Under the pieces are notes generated by a model, which was not told the DNA's origin, made no database searches, and saw only the letters and a list, made by a program, of their open reading frames with translations. Below, one piece after another: positions 17,012 through 26,096 of a stretch of DNA of 64,000 nt. A program made the translations under genes and the position numbers. The DNA lies in the NCBI RefSeq assembly GCF_028830055.1, contig NZ_CP101655.1, positions 1,618,880-1,682,879 on the forward strand, given 5' to 3'. Origin of the DNA: Pseudomonas serboccidentalis (GTDB lineage: Bacteria > Pseudomonadota > Gammaproteobacteria > Pseudomonadales > Pseudomonadaceae). How positions within the stretch are numbered: position 1 is the stretch's first letter; each line of letters begins with the position of its first letter.

Positions 17012-18463
17012 TCAGGACAGAATGTGGTCAGCCGGTTTCAGCGCCCGGGTCAACCGGTAGTAGCTGAAACTGAAACCCGGAAAAATCGCGATCACATGAC
17101 CGCTCTTGCTTTGATACCAACTGTGACAGCCGCCGGACTTCCATACCGTGCGTTCCATCTCACGGTGGATCATTGCAGTGTAGGTACGTTCCGCTTCGGG
17201 ACGCACTTCAATGCTGCGCAGGCCTTTGGCCTGGAGGGTGTGGATGCAGTCGAGGATGTAATTCATCTGAGATTCGATGATGAACAGCGCCGAAGTGTGG
17301 CCAATGCCGGTGTTCGGCCCGGTGACGATAAACAGGTTGGGAAACTCCGGGAGGCTGGTGCCCAGGTAGGCGCGCGGGTACTGCGCCCAGACGTCCTTGA
17401 GCTGCACGCCATGCTTGCCGGTCACCGGATAGGACACCACGCCGTCGGTGGCGTCGTAGCCGGTCGACCAGACAATCAGGTCGACTTCGATGTGCTGGCC
17501 GTCCGTGGTGGTGATCCCGGTTTCGTCGAGCGCGGCGATGCCTTGTTCGCGGCTGTGCAGGGTGACGTTGGGCCGGGTCAGCGCCGGGTAGTAGGTGCTG
17601 GAAAGCAGGATGCGCTTGCAGCCGATGGTGAAGTCCGGGGTGAGTTTTTCGCGCAACAGCGGATCCGGCACCTGTTGCTTGAGAAAGCGCAACGCCTGGC
17701 GCTGGACCAGGTGAATCGCCGGTTTTGAATATTTGAACGCGATCACCCGGGTTTCGAATTGCCAGTAGAGCAACCAGCGCAGCAGCTTGTACGCCGGTTT
17801 CAAACCCAGCAGCCAGCGCTGAAAGCGCCCGAACGTGCGATCAGCCCGCGGCAACACCCAATGCGGTGTGCGCTGGAACACATGCAGTTGCTCGACCTCG
17901 GGCGCAATCGCTGGAATCACCTGCGCGGCACTGGCGCCGCTGCCGACGATGGCCACGCGTTTACCCCGGTAGTCGTAGCTGTGATCCCAATTGTTGGTAT
18001 GAAACGTCTTGCCCTGAAAGCGATCCAGGCCGGGGAAGGGTGGGATCACCGGTTGGCTCAGCGGGCCGCTGGCGTTGATCACGAACTGCGCATAGAAGAC
18101 GCCACGGTTGGTCTGCACTGCCCAGCGCTTTTCGGCCTCTTCCCATTCAATGCGCTCTACATTGGTCTGCAGCTCCACACGTTCGCGCAGGCCAAAATGC
18201 TCGATAACGTATTGGGTGTATTGGTGCAGTTCGGCCTGGGCGGCAAACATCTGCGTCCAGCGGTACGGCGCGAAGGACAGCGAATACAACGGCGAGGGCA
18301 CATCTACCGCCGCGCCGGGATAGGTGTTCTGGCACCAGGTGCCGCCGAAAAAGTCGCGGCGTTCCAGCAGGCGAAAATCGTCGATCCCGGCCTTGAGCAA
18401 ATTGACCGCCGCACATTGGCCGCCAAAACCGCTGCCGATGATCAACACTCGGTAGGTCTGCAT
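17012..18463 (-). CDS. Flavin-containing monooxygenase, Baeyer-Villiger type
   Basis: A 483-aa FAD- and NAD(P)H-dependent monooxygenase. The FAD Rossmann motif is IIGSGFGGQCA at the N-terminus and the second nucleotide-binding motif is VAIVGSGASAAQ. The Baeyer-Villiger fingerprint F-x-G-x3-H-x3-W is present as FQGKTFHTNNW around residue 150. C-terminal WSTGYDATDG is also typical. It should insert oxygen into a ketone or hydroxylate a heteroatom; the substrate is unknown. AGGAGG precedes the ATG. The hydrolase gene follows 21 bp downstream. The 190-bp gap to the divergent diguanylate cyclase gene must hold its promoter. Confidence 0.9.
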   Translation of the reverse strand: MQTYRVLIIGSGFGGQCAAVNLLKAGIDDFRLLERRDFFGGTWCQNTYPGAAVDVPSPLYSLSFAPYRWTQMFAAQAELHQYTQYVIEHFGLRERVELQTNVERIEWEEAEKRWAVQTNRGVFYAQFVINASGPLSQPVIPPFPGLDRFQGKTFHTNNWDHSYDYRGKRVAIVGSGASAAQVIPAIAPEVEQLHVFQRTPHWVLPRADRTFGRFQRWLLGLKPAYKLLRWLLYWQFETRVIAFKYSKPAIHLVQRQALRFLKQQVPDPLLREKLTPDFTIGCKRILLSSTYYPALTRPNVTLHSREQGIAALDETGITTTDGQHIEVDLIVWSTGYDATDGVVSYPVTGKHGVQLKDVWAQYPRAYLGTSLPEFPNLFIVTGPNTGIGHTSALFIIESQMNYILDCIHTLQAKGLRSIEVRPEAERTYTAMIHREMERTVWKSGGCHSWYQSKSGHVIAIFPGFSFSYYRLTRALKPADHILS

Positions 18464-18653
18464 GGGCCTCCTTCTTATAGTCGTTTTTCCGTTTTCTTCC
18501 TTTCAGGTATAGCTAAATATTTGCACTGTGCGCGGCGGCGATGGCCCGGTATTCAGCGGCTGGTCGGTGATGGCTATTTAACGGCTGGCTGTTAGACTTC
18601 CAGCACATCGGTCTGACGATGTGCGCAGGTTCCGTTGAGTGGTCGAGGCCCTT

Positions 18654-19727
18654 ATGCGAAACAAGGGAGGAAAGGGACTTTCACTGGCCAGGAGGCTTTA
18701 TACATCGCGAACCCTCGGGCTGGTGCTGGGGCTGTTGTGCGTGAGTGCGGCGATGTACCCGCTCGACCCGCCGCTGTGGGTCTGGGCGCTGATGCTGTTC
18801 AATGGCCTGCTCTGGCCGCATCTGGCATTTCAATGGGCCCGTCGTTCCAGCGTTCCCTATCACGCCGAACACCGCAATCTGTTGGTCGATGCGTTTATGG
18901 GCGGCTTCTGGGTCGCCGCCATGCATTTCAATCCACTGCCCAGTGCCACCACCATCTCGATGATGGCGATGAACAACGTCGCCATCGGCGGCTTGCGTTT
19001 TCTCGCCGCAGGCCTTGCGGCGCAGATCCTTGGCATCGGCGTCGGCCTGGTGGTTTTCGCCCCGGCGTTCATTCCGCAAACCTCGCCGTTGCAGCTGTAC
19101 GCGTGCCTGCCGTTGTTGATGCTGTACCCGTTGGCATTGGGCTGGATCTGCTTTCGCCAGGCCTACACGCTGGGGCTGCACAAGCGTGAGTTGCTGGCGC
19201 TGAGCCGCACCGACAGCCTCACCGGCTTGCTCAACCATGGTGCCTGGAAGGATCAGCTGGAAATCGAATTTCAACGTTGCCGCCGGCAGCAACAGGGCGC
19301 GGCGATTGCCTTGATCGACATCGATCATTTCAAGGCGATCAACGATACCTACGGTCACGTGGCCGGCGACATCGTGCTCCGTCAGTTGAGCAAGATGCTC
19401 AAGCAGAACCTGCGCGCCGCGGACGTGGCCGGGCGTTACGGCGGTGACGAGTTCTGCGTGATTCTGCCGGACCTGCCGCTGTTCAATGCCGCCCAGGCCA
19501 TGGAAGCCTTGCGCGAGCGTTTCGCCACCCTGGGTTACGAACAGAACCCGGCGCTCAAGGTCAGCCTCAGCATTGGCCTGGCCGCTTACGACCCGGCCCA
19601 TGGCGATGCGACCCGTTGGCTTAACGATGCGGATCAGGCGCTGTACGAGGCCAAGGCCAGCGGGCGCAATCGGGTGATCTGCAACAGTGATGATCGGCCG
19701 AAGCGCGAAGTGCTCGATTCGGTCTGA
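18654..19727 (+). CDS. Diguanylate cyclase with MASE2 membrane sensor (AdrA-like)
   Basis: A 357-aa protein. The N-terminal half has several membrane segments (about residues 15-175), including TLGLVLGLLCVSA and the polar PYHAEHRN, matching the MASE2 sensor of AdrA/DgcC. The C-terminal half is a GGDEF domain: SRTDSLTGLLNH, IALIDIDHFKAINDTYGH and an intact RYGGDEF active site. An RAAD inhibitory site lies five residues before GGDEF, so the enzyme should make cyclic-di-GMP from two GTP and be product-inhibited. An upstream GTG at 18639 is possible, but the ATG at 18654 follows a GAGG. It would affect biofilm or motility decisions. Confidence 0.92.
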   Translation: MRNKGGKGLSLARRLYTSRTLGLVLGLLCVSAAMYPLDPPLWVWALMLFNGLLWPHLAFQWARRSSVPYHAEHRNLLVDAFMGGFWVAAMHFNPLPSATTISMMAMNNVAIGGLRFLAAGLAAQILGIGVGLVVFAPAFIPQTSPLQLYACLPLLMLYPLALGWICFRQAYTLGLHKRELLALSRTDSLTGLLNHGAWKDQLEIEFQRCRRQQQGAAIALIDIDHFKAINDTYGHVAGDIVLRQLSKMLKQNLRAADVAGRYGGDEFCVILPDLPLFNAAQAMEALRERFATLGYEQNPALKVSLSIGLAAYDPAHGDATRWLNDADQALYEAKASGRNRVICNSDDRPKREVLDSV

Positions 19728-19748
19728 CTGCCCACAACAATTCCCTTT

Positions 19749-19836
19749 GTAGGCCTTCGCCTGCTCGCGATAGCAGTCTATCAGTAACCCGGATGTTGAC
19801 CGATATAACGCTATCGCGAGCAGGCTCACTCCTACA
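19749..19836. repeat. REP doublet (REPIN), family B, one arm diverged
   Basis: The right arm reads CGCTATCGCGAGCAGGCTCA followed by CTCCTACA; the left arm is a diverged copy (TGTAGGCCTTCGCCTGCTC and on). It lies between the diguanylate cyclase and peptidase genes. Confidence 0.75.
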
Positions 19837-19937
19837 GGTGTTCGGTGTCGGTCGGGGGAGATGTCGCATCCGGTATAGAGCCTTGCGTCGATGTCAGGTA
19901 CGGTTGAATCCCCCCGACGCGAACCAAGGATCGATTC

Positions 19938-21173
19938 ATGACGTTCTCATTTTCCCGCTCTCTGCTGGCCGCCAGCCTCGGCCTGTCTCTCGCCTTCAGC
20001 ACCGCCAGCGCCTTCGCCGAACCGCACAAGCAAGTGCTGGCCGATGCCGAACAGTATCAGCCCGAAGCCCTGAAACTGCTGGAACGGCTGGTCAACATCG
20101 ACTCCGGTTCCGGTTATGAACCGGGGTTGAAACAAGTCAGCGAGATTGCCATCGACGAGCTGAAAAAACTCGGCGCAACCATCGAGCTGGTGCCCAATAC
20201 TCCGGAAAAATCCAACCACGTGCTGGCAACGTTCAAAGGCACCGGCAAGGCAAAAATCCTCCTGATGGCGCACATGGACACGGTGTTCAAGGAAGGCTCC
20301 GCCGCCGAGCGCCCGTTCCGTATCAAGGACGGCCGCGCTTACGGGCCGGGGGTGATGGATGACAAGGGCGGCATCGTCGCAGGGATCTACGCGCTGAAAA
20401 TTCTGAAGAACCTCGACTTCAAGGACTACGCGCAAATCACCTTCCTGCTCGACGCCAGCGAAGAAACCGGCTCGGACGTCGCCACCGATCTGATCAAGAA
20501 AACCGCCAAGGCCCACGACGTGACCCTCAACCTTGAGCCGGGACGTCCGGCCGATGGTCTGGTGGTGTGGCGCAAGGGCAGCGCGACGGCGTTGGTCGAG
20601 GTCAAAGGCAAGGCTGCGCATGCCGGCGTTGCGCCGGAGCTGGGGCGTAACGCGGCGATGGAGGCCGCGCACCAGATTCTGCAACTGGGCAAACTCGGCG
20701 ACGAGGCGAAGAAAACCACCATCAACTTCACCGTGCTCCAGGCCGGCGATCGCACCAACGTGATCCCGGATCACGCGACGGCCAAGGCTGACGTGCGCGC
20801 GGCGGTGCCGGAAGAGTTCGACCGGATCGAGAAAGACCTGGCGCGGGTCTCGCAGGACAAGTTGATCGCCGAAACCGAAGTCACCACCAGCCTCAAGCGC
20901 GGCTTGCCACCCATGCCACAGACAGCGGAGTCGGATCGTTTGATGGCCATGGCCCAGGGAATTTACGGCGAGATCGGCCGCAAGCTGACTGAAGAGGGCA
21001 GCGGTGGCGCGGCGGATGCCAGCCTGTCGGCCGGGGTCGGTACACCGACGCTGGATGGTTTCGGGATTGTTGGCGGCAATATTCACACGCCGGAGGAATA
21101 CGCCGAAGTAGCGAGCGTGACGCCGCGGATTTATCTGTTGTCGCGGATGATCATGGAATTGGCCAAGCGCTGA
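19938..21173 (+). CDS. Secreted M20 peptidase, glutamate carboxypeptidase (CPG2-like)
   Basis: A 411-aa M20 family zinc peptidase with a clear signal peptide of about 27 residues (MTFSFSRSLLAASLGLSL then ASAFA). Metal and catalytic motifs are LLMAHMDTVF, GVMDDKGG and the catalytic glutamates in DASEETGS. A dimerisation domain follows, starting about KGSATALVEVKGKAAHAG. The family cleaves C-terminal glutamate from N-acyl or folyl substrates in the periplasm. AAGGA precedes the ATG. It stands alone between REP elements. Confidence 0.9.
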   Translation: MTFSFSRSLLAASLGLSLAFSTASAFAEPHKQVLADAEQYQPEALKLLERLVNIDSGSGYEPGLKQVSEIAIDELKKLGATIELVPNTPEKSNHVLATFKGTGKAKILLMAHMDTVFKEGSAAERPFRIKDGRAYGPGVMDDKGGIVAGIYALKILKNLDFKDYAQITFLLDASEETGSDVATDLIKKTAKAHDVTLNLEPGRPADGLVVWRKGSATALVEVKGKAAHAGVAPELGRNAAMEAAHQILQLGKLGDEAKKTTINFTVLQAGDRTNVIPDHATAKADVRAAVPEEFDRIEKDLARVSQDKLIAETEVTTSLKRGLPPMPQTAESDRLMAMAQGIYGEIGRKLTEEGSGGAADASLSAGVGTPTLDGFGIVGGNIHTPEEYAEVASVTPRIYLLSRMIMELAKR

Positions 21174-21207
21174 GCCGGTAGCCACAAACCGGCGGTGTTG
21201 CGGCTGA

Positions 21208-21421
21208 CGTCTTCGCGAGCAGGCTCGCTCCCACAGGGATTTGTATTCGCCGCAAGTCCAATGTGAGAGCCTGCTCGCGATGGCGTCAGCCCATTCAAAA
21301 CTCGTACTGCCTGACTCACCGCTTTCGCGAGCAAGCTCGCTCCGACATTGGAGCTGTCGAACACGAATGCGGTGTTCACTGAACATCTACTGTGGGGGCG
21401 GGCTTGCTCGCGAAGAGGTCA
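21208..21421. repeat. Cluster of family B REP sequences
   Basis: Four REP-like arms in about 210 bp: TTCGCGAGCAGGCTCGCTCC (start), GAGCCTGCTCGCGATGGCG, TTTCGCGAGCAAGCTCGCTCC and GGGCTTGCTCGCGAAGAGG. They alternate in orientation, forming two neighbouring doublets between convergent genes. Confidence 0.8.
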
Positions 21422-21435
21422 GACCAGGCTGCACC

Positions 21436-22305
21436 TTATTCCTTCACGCTCATGTATTCCTTCGCCCAGAGAATGTAATCCTCAGGCTGGGTGTAGGTGT
21501 GCGTCAGCTCGGTGGCGTTCAGGTCCGAGGCCTGGGTGAAGATCTGCCGCTGCTCGCGCAGGCTGTCATAGGTGGCCTTGATCGCGGCGAAATATGCGCC
21601 GTGACCGTCGATGGTCACGCGCACGCCCAGTTCGGCCAGACGCTTGTCGTCGCGCAGCGCCGGGTTGCCGTAGGTGACCAGCATCAGCGGCACGCTCAGG
21701 TGTTCGGCGATCTGTTCGAGCTGATCGAAGTCCTGCACCCCGACCATGCAGATGCCGTCGGCACCGGCGGCCTGGTATTGCTTGGTGCGGCTGATGATTT
21801 CCTGGTTCGGCAGGATGCCGGCGTTGGTGCGGGCGATGATCGCCATTTCCGCATCGACCCGGGCTTCCAGCGCCGCGCGGATCTTGCCGACGCCTTCGGC
21901 GACCGAGATCAGGTCAGTGGATTTGCGGCCGAATTGCGCCGGCAGCAGGGTGTCTTCGATGGTCAGGGCGGCGACGCCGGCACGTTCCAGTTCAACGATG
22001 GTACGCATCACGTTGAGGGCGTTGCCGTAGCCGTGGTCGGCGTCGGCGATCACCGGCAATTGGGCGACGCGGCCGATACGGGTGGCCTGTTCGGCGAATT
22101 CGCTGAGGGTGATCAGGGCAAAGTCGGGGGCGCCCAGCACTTGCAACGAGGCCACGGAGCCGCCGAGGATCCCCACTTCAAAACCGAGGTCGGCGGCAAT
22201 GCGCGCGGACATCGGGTCGAACACCGAGGCGGTGTGGTAGCAGGTGTCGGAAGCCAGCAATTGACGGAAGTTACGGCGCAAATCTTGATGGGAAAGCCTG
22301 GTCAT
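21436..22305 (-). CDS. Oxaloacetate decarboxylase, PEP mutase/isocitrate lyase superfamily (PA4872-like)
   Basis: A 289-aa beta-barrel enzyme. It begins [17 protein letters not shown] and contains [53 protein letters not shown] and AIIARTNAG. This closely follows the P. aeruginosa PA4872 type, which decarboxylates oxaloacetate with Mg2+ rather than acting as PEP mutase. The ATG at 22305 matches the family start; 25 upstream codons are not credible. It is the last minus-strand gene after the AstA-like pair, 121 bp away, and may or may not belong to that operon. Confidence 0.85.
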   Translation of the reverse strand: MTRLSHQDLRRNFRQLLASDTCYHTASVFDPMSARIAADLGFEVGILGGSVASLQVLGAPDFALITLSEFAEQATRIGRVAQLPVIADADHGYGNALNVMRTIVELERAGVAALTIEDTLLPAQFGRKSTDLISVAEGVGKIRAALEARVDAEMAIIARTNAGILPNQEIISRTKQYQAAGADGICMVGVQDFDQLEQIAEHLSVPLMLVTYGNPALRDDKRLAELGVRVTIDGHGAYFAAIKATYDSLREQRQIFTQASDLNATELTHTYTQPEDYILWAKEYMSVKE

Positions 22306-22426
22306 ACGAGTTCCACCAATACAAAGGAATGGAACGGCTTGAGCAAAGGTGTCAACGCCGAAGAATGAAAAGGCTATCACGCGAATGGGTCAAGGTTCAT
22401 GACGAATTTGCGCGGGAGAAGGGGAT

Positions 22427-23461
22427 TCAGGCCGCTACTGCCTGTTGCTGTTGCCTGGGCAGCAGCACCGCGCGCACCGAGTTGCCCGGTTGCAGCTGCA
22501 GGCGCTTGGCGGTGAGGCGGTCGACCACCAGGGTATTGCCGACCTGACGGCCGGGGGCCACGGTGATGCGGCAGTTTTCCAGGCGACGGTTGTGGATCAG
22601 CCACAACGGCGCCTGATCATCTGGTGTGCCGAGGCTCAGGGCCAGCGCGAGACTGTCGCGCACGGTACGAATGTTCGGGATCGCGGCTTCAATGACCGGG
22701 CCGCCGTCGAAGATGTCGATGTAGCCCTTATGCACAAAACCTTCTTCGCGCAGGATCTTCAGCGCCGGTTCGGTGTTGGGGTGCGGTTGGCTGATGACCG
22801 CTTGTGCCTGTTCGGTGAGCAGGCAGGTGTACAGCGGCTGGCGTGGCATCAGTTCGGCGATGAACGACTTGTTGCCCAAGCCCGACAAATGGTCGGCGTG
22901 GCTGAAATCCATCTTGAAAAAGTGCCGCCCCAGGCTGTCCCAGAACGGCGAGCAGCCGAGTTCATCGGCACTGCCGCGCAGTTCGGCGATCATCTTCTCG
23001 CCAAACAGCTGCGGAAATTCAGCCACGAACAGCAGACGTCCGAGCGACAGTAACCGACCATTGCTACCTTGGCGGTGCTGCGGATGCAGGAACAGCGAAC
23101 ACAGTTCCGACTGGCCGGTCAGCTCGTTATTGAGAAACAGGGTAGGGATCTGTCGCGAAATACCCAGATCCGGCGATGAAGTCACGGTCAACCCGACCCG
23201 GTAGTTGTACCACGGCTCACGCAGACCCACCGCCCCGGTCAGGGCGCTGACACCGACCACGCGCAGGTCGTCGTCTTCGAGCACGAACAGATAATCGGCG
23301 TCGGCTCGCTCCACTTGCTCGGCGAACGCACGCTGGGCCCAGCGTACGCGGTGGGCGAGGCGGTCTTCATTGGCCGGCAGGGTGGTGAACCCCGGGCCGG
23401 CCTGTTGCACCAAGGTCATCAGTGCTGGCAGGTCGCTGACTTTGACCGGACGGACGATCAT
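22427..23461 (-). CDS. Arginine N-succinyltransferase family protein, AruG-like paralogue
   Basis: A 344-aa protein of the AstA family. It shows IVRPVKVSDLPALM, GFTTLPANEDRL, the ELCSLFLHPQHRQGSNGRLLS-type segment, GCSPFWDSLGRHFF and YIDIFDGGPVIEA. AruF and AruG together form the arginine/ornithine N-succinyltransferase that starts the AST pathway using succinyl-CoA. Here the usual partners aruC, aruD, aruB and aruE are absent, and the gene instead follows its AruF-like partner (61 bp) and an APC permease. It may therefore acylate a different amine, or be a second copy. The start is the ATG before IVRPVK. Confidence 0.85.
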   Translation of the reverse strand: MIVRPVKVSDLPALMTLVQQAGPGFTTLPANEDRLAHRVRWAQRAFAEQVERADADYLFVLEDDDLRVVGVSALTGAVGLREPWYNYRVGLTVTSSPDLGISRQIPTLFLNNELTGQSELCSLFLHPQHRQGSNGRLLSLGRLLFVAEFPQLFGEKMIAELRGSADELGCSPFWDSLGRHFFKMDFSHADHLSGLGNKSFIAELMPRQPLYTCLLTEQAQAVISQPHPNTEPALKILREEGFVHKGYIDIFDGGPVIEAAIPNIRTVRDSLALALSLGTPDDQAPLWLIHNRRLENCRITVAPGRQVGNTLVVDRLTAKRLQLQPGNSVRAVLLPRQQQQAVAA

Positions 23462-23522
23462 GCGGTAACTCCTTGTACGCGCCTGTTCGGGCACTGTCGT
23501 TGGGTGTGCAGCCGGGCGCGGC

Positions 23523-24539
23523 TCACAGGGCTATCAGCCTGATCGTGCTGCCATCGGTGACATTCAGCGCCGCACATAACTGCGGCGTGAGGGACAGCGG
23601 TTGATCGGGTTGGTAATCCAGTTCGGCGACGATGGCCCGGAAGCCGTGCAGCGCGTCGTTGCTCAACAGATAGCGGCCCCGGGCGTCGATCTGTGCTTGC
23701 TGGCGCACGCTGGCGATCCGGCTGCGGGCAATCGAACGGATGTTCGCGGTGCGCGCATACAGGGTCGGGCCGGCGTCGAACAGATCAATGTAGCTGTTGG
23801 TTTCGAAGCCCTCACGCTCGAGGATGTCGAAGGCTTCCTGGCCGTCGGGGTGAATCCGGCCGATGCATTCCTGTGCGGCCGGGGGCAGCATCGGCACGTA
23901 AATCGGGTATTGCGGCATCAGTTCGGCGAGAAACGTGCGGCTTTGCAGGCCGCACAGACGCTCGGCCTCGACGTAGGGCAGGTCGAAGAAATGCTTGCCG
24001 AGTGCGTCCCAGAACGGCGAGTGACCGTTCTCGTCGCTGTAGCCGACGATTTCGGTGATCACCGCATCGGCGAAACGTTGCTCGTGGGCGGCGATGAACA
24101 GCAGCCGCGCCCGCGACAGCAATTCGGAAAAGGCGCTGCGCACCAGCGCGTTATCGATGTGAAAGCCGCGCAGCAGCGTGTGGTCGTTGAGGTCGTGACA
24201 CAGCGACAGCGCCGGCACCCCGTGCTCGATGTTCAATTCTCGCGAGGCGCTGGTGAAGTGCCGATTGCGCAGGCTGTAGAACGGCTCGTTGAAACCGGCA
24301 GTGGCGAGGATTTCCGAGCAGCCGACCAGCCGCTGACGGTCGAGGTCTTCCAGCACGAAGAAGTAGTTCTCCGGGCCTTGCGCCTGAATGTCGCTGTCGA
24401 ACGAGGCGCAGGAGCCGGCGATTTTTTCGCGCAGGCGCTCGCTGTCGTCCGGCAGCGACGTGACGCCGACCAGACTGTCGCGGGCCAGTTGCTGCAATTG
24501 CGGCAGGTCGGTTGGCGCGACCGGGCGTAAGACCAGCAT
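23523..24539 (-). CDS. Arginine N-succinyltransferase family protein, AruF-like paralogue
   Basis: A 338-aa AstA-family protein, homologous to the next gene. Motifs include VLRPVAPTDLPQLQ, GVTSLPDDSERLREK, LLSRARLLFIAAHEQRF, GHSPFWDALGKHFF and YIDLFDAGPTLYA. It probably forms a heteromer with the downstream AruG-like protein. GGAG lies seven bases before the ATG. A 9-bp perfect hairpin (24561-24583) sits in the leader just upstream, between it and the permease, and could set expression of the distal genes. Substrate specificity is unproven because the genomic context is not the canonical aru operon. Confidence 0.85.
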   Translation of the reverse strand: MLVLRPVAPTDLPQLQQLARDSLVGVTSLPDDSERLREKIAGSCASFDSDIQAQGPENYFFVLEDLDRQRLVGCSEILATAGFNEPFYSLRNRHFTSASRELNIEHGVPALSLCHDLNDHTLLRGFHIDNALVRSAFSELLSRARLLFIAAHEQRFADAVITEIVGYSDENGHSPFWDALGKHFFDLPYVEAERLCGLQSRTFLAELMPQYPIYVPMLPPAAQECIGRIHPDGQEAFDILEREGFETNSYIDLFDAGPTLYARTANIRSIARSRIASVRQQAQIDARGRYLLSNDALHGFRAIVAELDYQPDQPLSLTPQLCAALNVTDGSTIRLIAL

Positions 24540-24560
24540 GGATGCACTCCTGTATCAAAG

Positions 24561-24583
24561 GGTTCGGTGATCCCCACCGAACC
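24561..24583 (-). promoter_or_regulatory. Intra-operon hairpin before the AruF-like gene
   Basis: GGTTCGGTG (24561-24569) pairs exactly with CACCGAACC (24575-24583) around a 5-nt loop, 21 nt upstream of the start codon. There is no T-run after it, so an RNA-processing or stability element is more likely than a terminator. A second hairpin at 24614-24648 (AGCGGCG/CGCCGCT) follows the permease stop. Confidence 0.5.
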
Positions 24584-24658
24584 TGACTATCACTGTCGGT
24601 TGCCACGCTTTAAAGCGGCGGTCGCCTGATTTATTGTCAGACGCCGCTCTTTTTCTTG

Positions 24659-26008
24659 TCAGCCATTGCTCGGGTCAGGCAGCGCGGTGCTGGCGCCGAG
24701 CTTGTTCAGGAAGAACAGGTACACCAGGCCCAGGGCGATCCAGATCAGGCCGAGTTTCTGTGCATCGACGCCCATGTTGTACATGATGGCGGCGACGATG
24801 ATGAAGCCGATCACCGGGCAGATCAGATGGCGTACGACCTGACCGGACTTCTGCCGACGCCAGTAGTAGTTGATCACCGTCAGGTGCAGCAGCATGAAAC
24901 CGCTGAGGGCACCGAAGTTGACCAGCGAGGTCAGGGTGTCGACCGAATTGATGAACAGGTAGCAGATCACCAGCGACAGCACCGCCACCAGGTAAATGCT
25001 CAGGTACGGGGTGTTGTGTTTCGGGTGCACCTTGGCCAGCACTTTCGGCAATTTGCCGTCGCGGGCCATGCCGAACAGCAGACGCGACACGGCGGCTTGC
25101 GAGGTGATCGCCACCGCGACGCCCCAGGCCAGTGCGGTCGCCACACCGGTCAGGGTTGCCAGCCAGCTGCCGGCAGCCATTTCAGCAATTTCATAGAACG
25201 CAGTGTCGGCAGACTTGAAGCCCATGCCGGCGGCCAGATCGGTGGCGATCCAGGTCTGTACGACGAAAATCGCGCCCATCACCACCAGGGTAATCAGTGC
25301 GGCTTTGCCGACGCTTTTGCCCGGGTCGCCTTTGATTTCTTCGGCGAGGGTCGAGATCGCATCGAAGCCGAGGAACGACAGCACCGCAATCGACACAGCT
25401 TGCATCAGCAGGGCGAAGTTGAACGTTTCCGGGTGATACAGCGGCGCCAGGGTCAGTTCGCCGTTACCGCCACCGTTGTGTAGGGCATTCCAGGCGTAGA
25501 ACAGAAAAATCCCCAGCACGACAAGCTGTGCCAGCAGGAAAACGATGTTCATCCGTGCGGTGAAGGTGATGCCGCGCAGGTTGACGAAGGTCGCGCTGAC
25601 CAGGAACGCCAGAATGAAACCGACCTTCGGGATATCCGGGTACAGGTGGTTCAGAGCCATCGCCGCGTAGACGTACAGCAGCGGCGGAATCAGCAGGTAG
25701 TCGAGCAGCATCAGCCAGCCGGCGATGAAACCAACGTGCTGATTGAGGCCGCGCTGTGCGTAGGAATACACGGAACCTGCGATCGGAAACGCCCGCGCCA
25801 TGCTGCCGTAGCTCAGCGCGGTGAACAGCATCGCGACCATGCCGATGATGTAGGCCAGCGGCACCATCCCGGGCGCCTCGGCATTGACGTAGCCATACAC
25901 GCCGAAGGGGGCGATGGGGATCATGAAGATCATCCCGTACACCACCAGGTCGGTCAGTGTCAGGCTACGTTTCAACTCCTGTTTGTAGCCGAATTCTTCT
26001 ATTTCCAT
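24659..26008 (-). CDS. APC family amino acid/polyamine permease
   Basis: A 449-aa membrane protein with about 12 hydrophobic segments. The first is VVYGMIFMIPIAPFGVYG; later landmarks are AFPIAGSVYSYAQRGLN, FLGFDAISTLAEEIKGDP (APC consensus) and RLLFGMARDGKLP. It should import an amino acid or amine by proton symport. The start is ATG 26008, with AAGGAG nine bases upstream; the codon three residues earlier is TTG. It sits between the N-formylglutamate amidohydrolase and AstA-like genes, pointing to uptake of the compound degraded by this cluster. Confidence 0.9.
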   Translation of the reverse strand: MEIEEFGYKQELKRSLTLTDLVVYGMIFMIPIAPFGVYGYVNAEAPGMVPLAYIIGMVAMLFTALSYGSMARAFPIAGSVYSYAQRGLNQHVGFIAGWLMLLDYLLIPPLLYVYAAMALNHLYPDIPKVGFILAFLVSATFVNLRGITFTARMNIVFLLAQLVVLGIFLFYAWNALHNGGGNGELTLAPLYHPETFNFALLMQAVSIAVLSFLGFDAISTLAEEIKGDPGKSVGKAALITLVVMGAIFVVQTWIATDLAAGMGFKSADTAFYEIAEMAAGSWLATLTGVATALAWGVAVAITSQAAVSRLLFGMARDGKLPKVLAKVHPKHNTPYLSIYLVAVLSLVICYLFINSVDTLTSLVNFGALSGFMLLHLTVINYYWRRQKSGQVVRHLICPVIGFIIVAAIMYNMGVDAQKLGLIWIALGLVYLFFLNKLGASTALPDPSNG

Positions 26009-26096
26009 GAAGCGCAACTCCTTGTCAGCCTATCCAGCGTTATTAGTTGTTATGTCGATCCGTCGTTTATCGCGTCAGCAGTCTCTACAGCATTCG

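Noticed and set aside
16115..17728. 537-codon plus-strand frame across the hydrolase and monooxygenase genes
   Set aside because: It crosses two well-defined minus-strand genes and has low-complexity His/Gln/Val-rich sequence typical of antisense reading.
18681..21386. Long minus-strand frames opposite the diguanylate cyclase and M20 peptidase
   Set aside because: Both plus-strand genes have intact family motifs and ribosome sites; the antisense frames show no recognisable domain.
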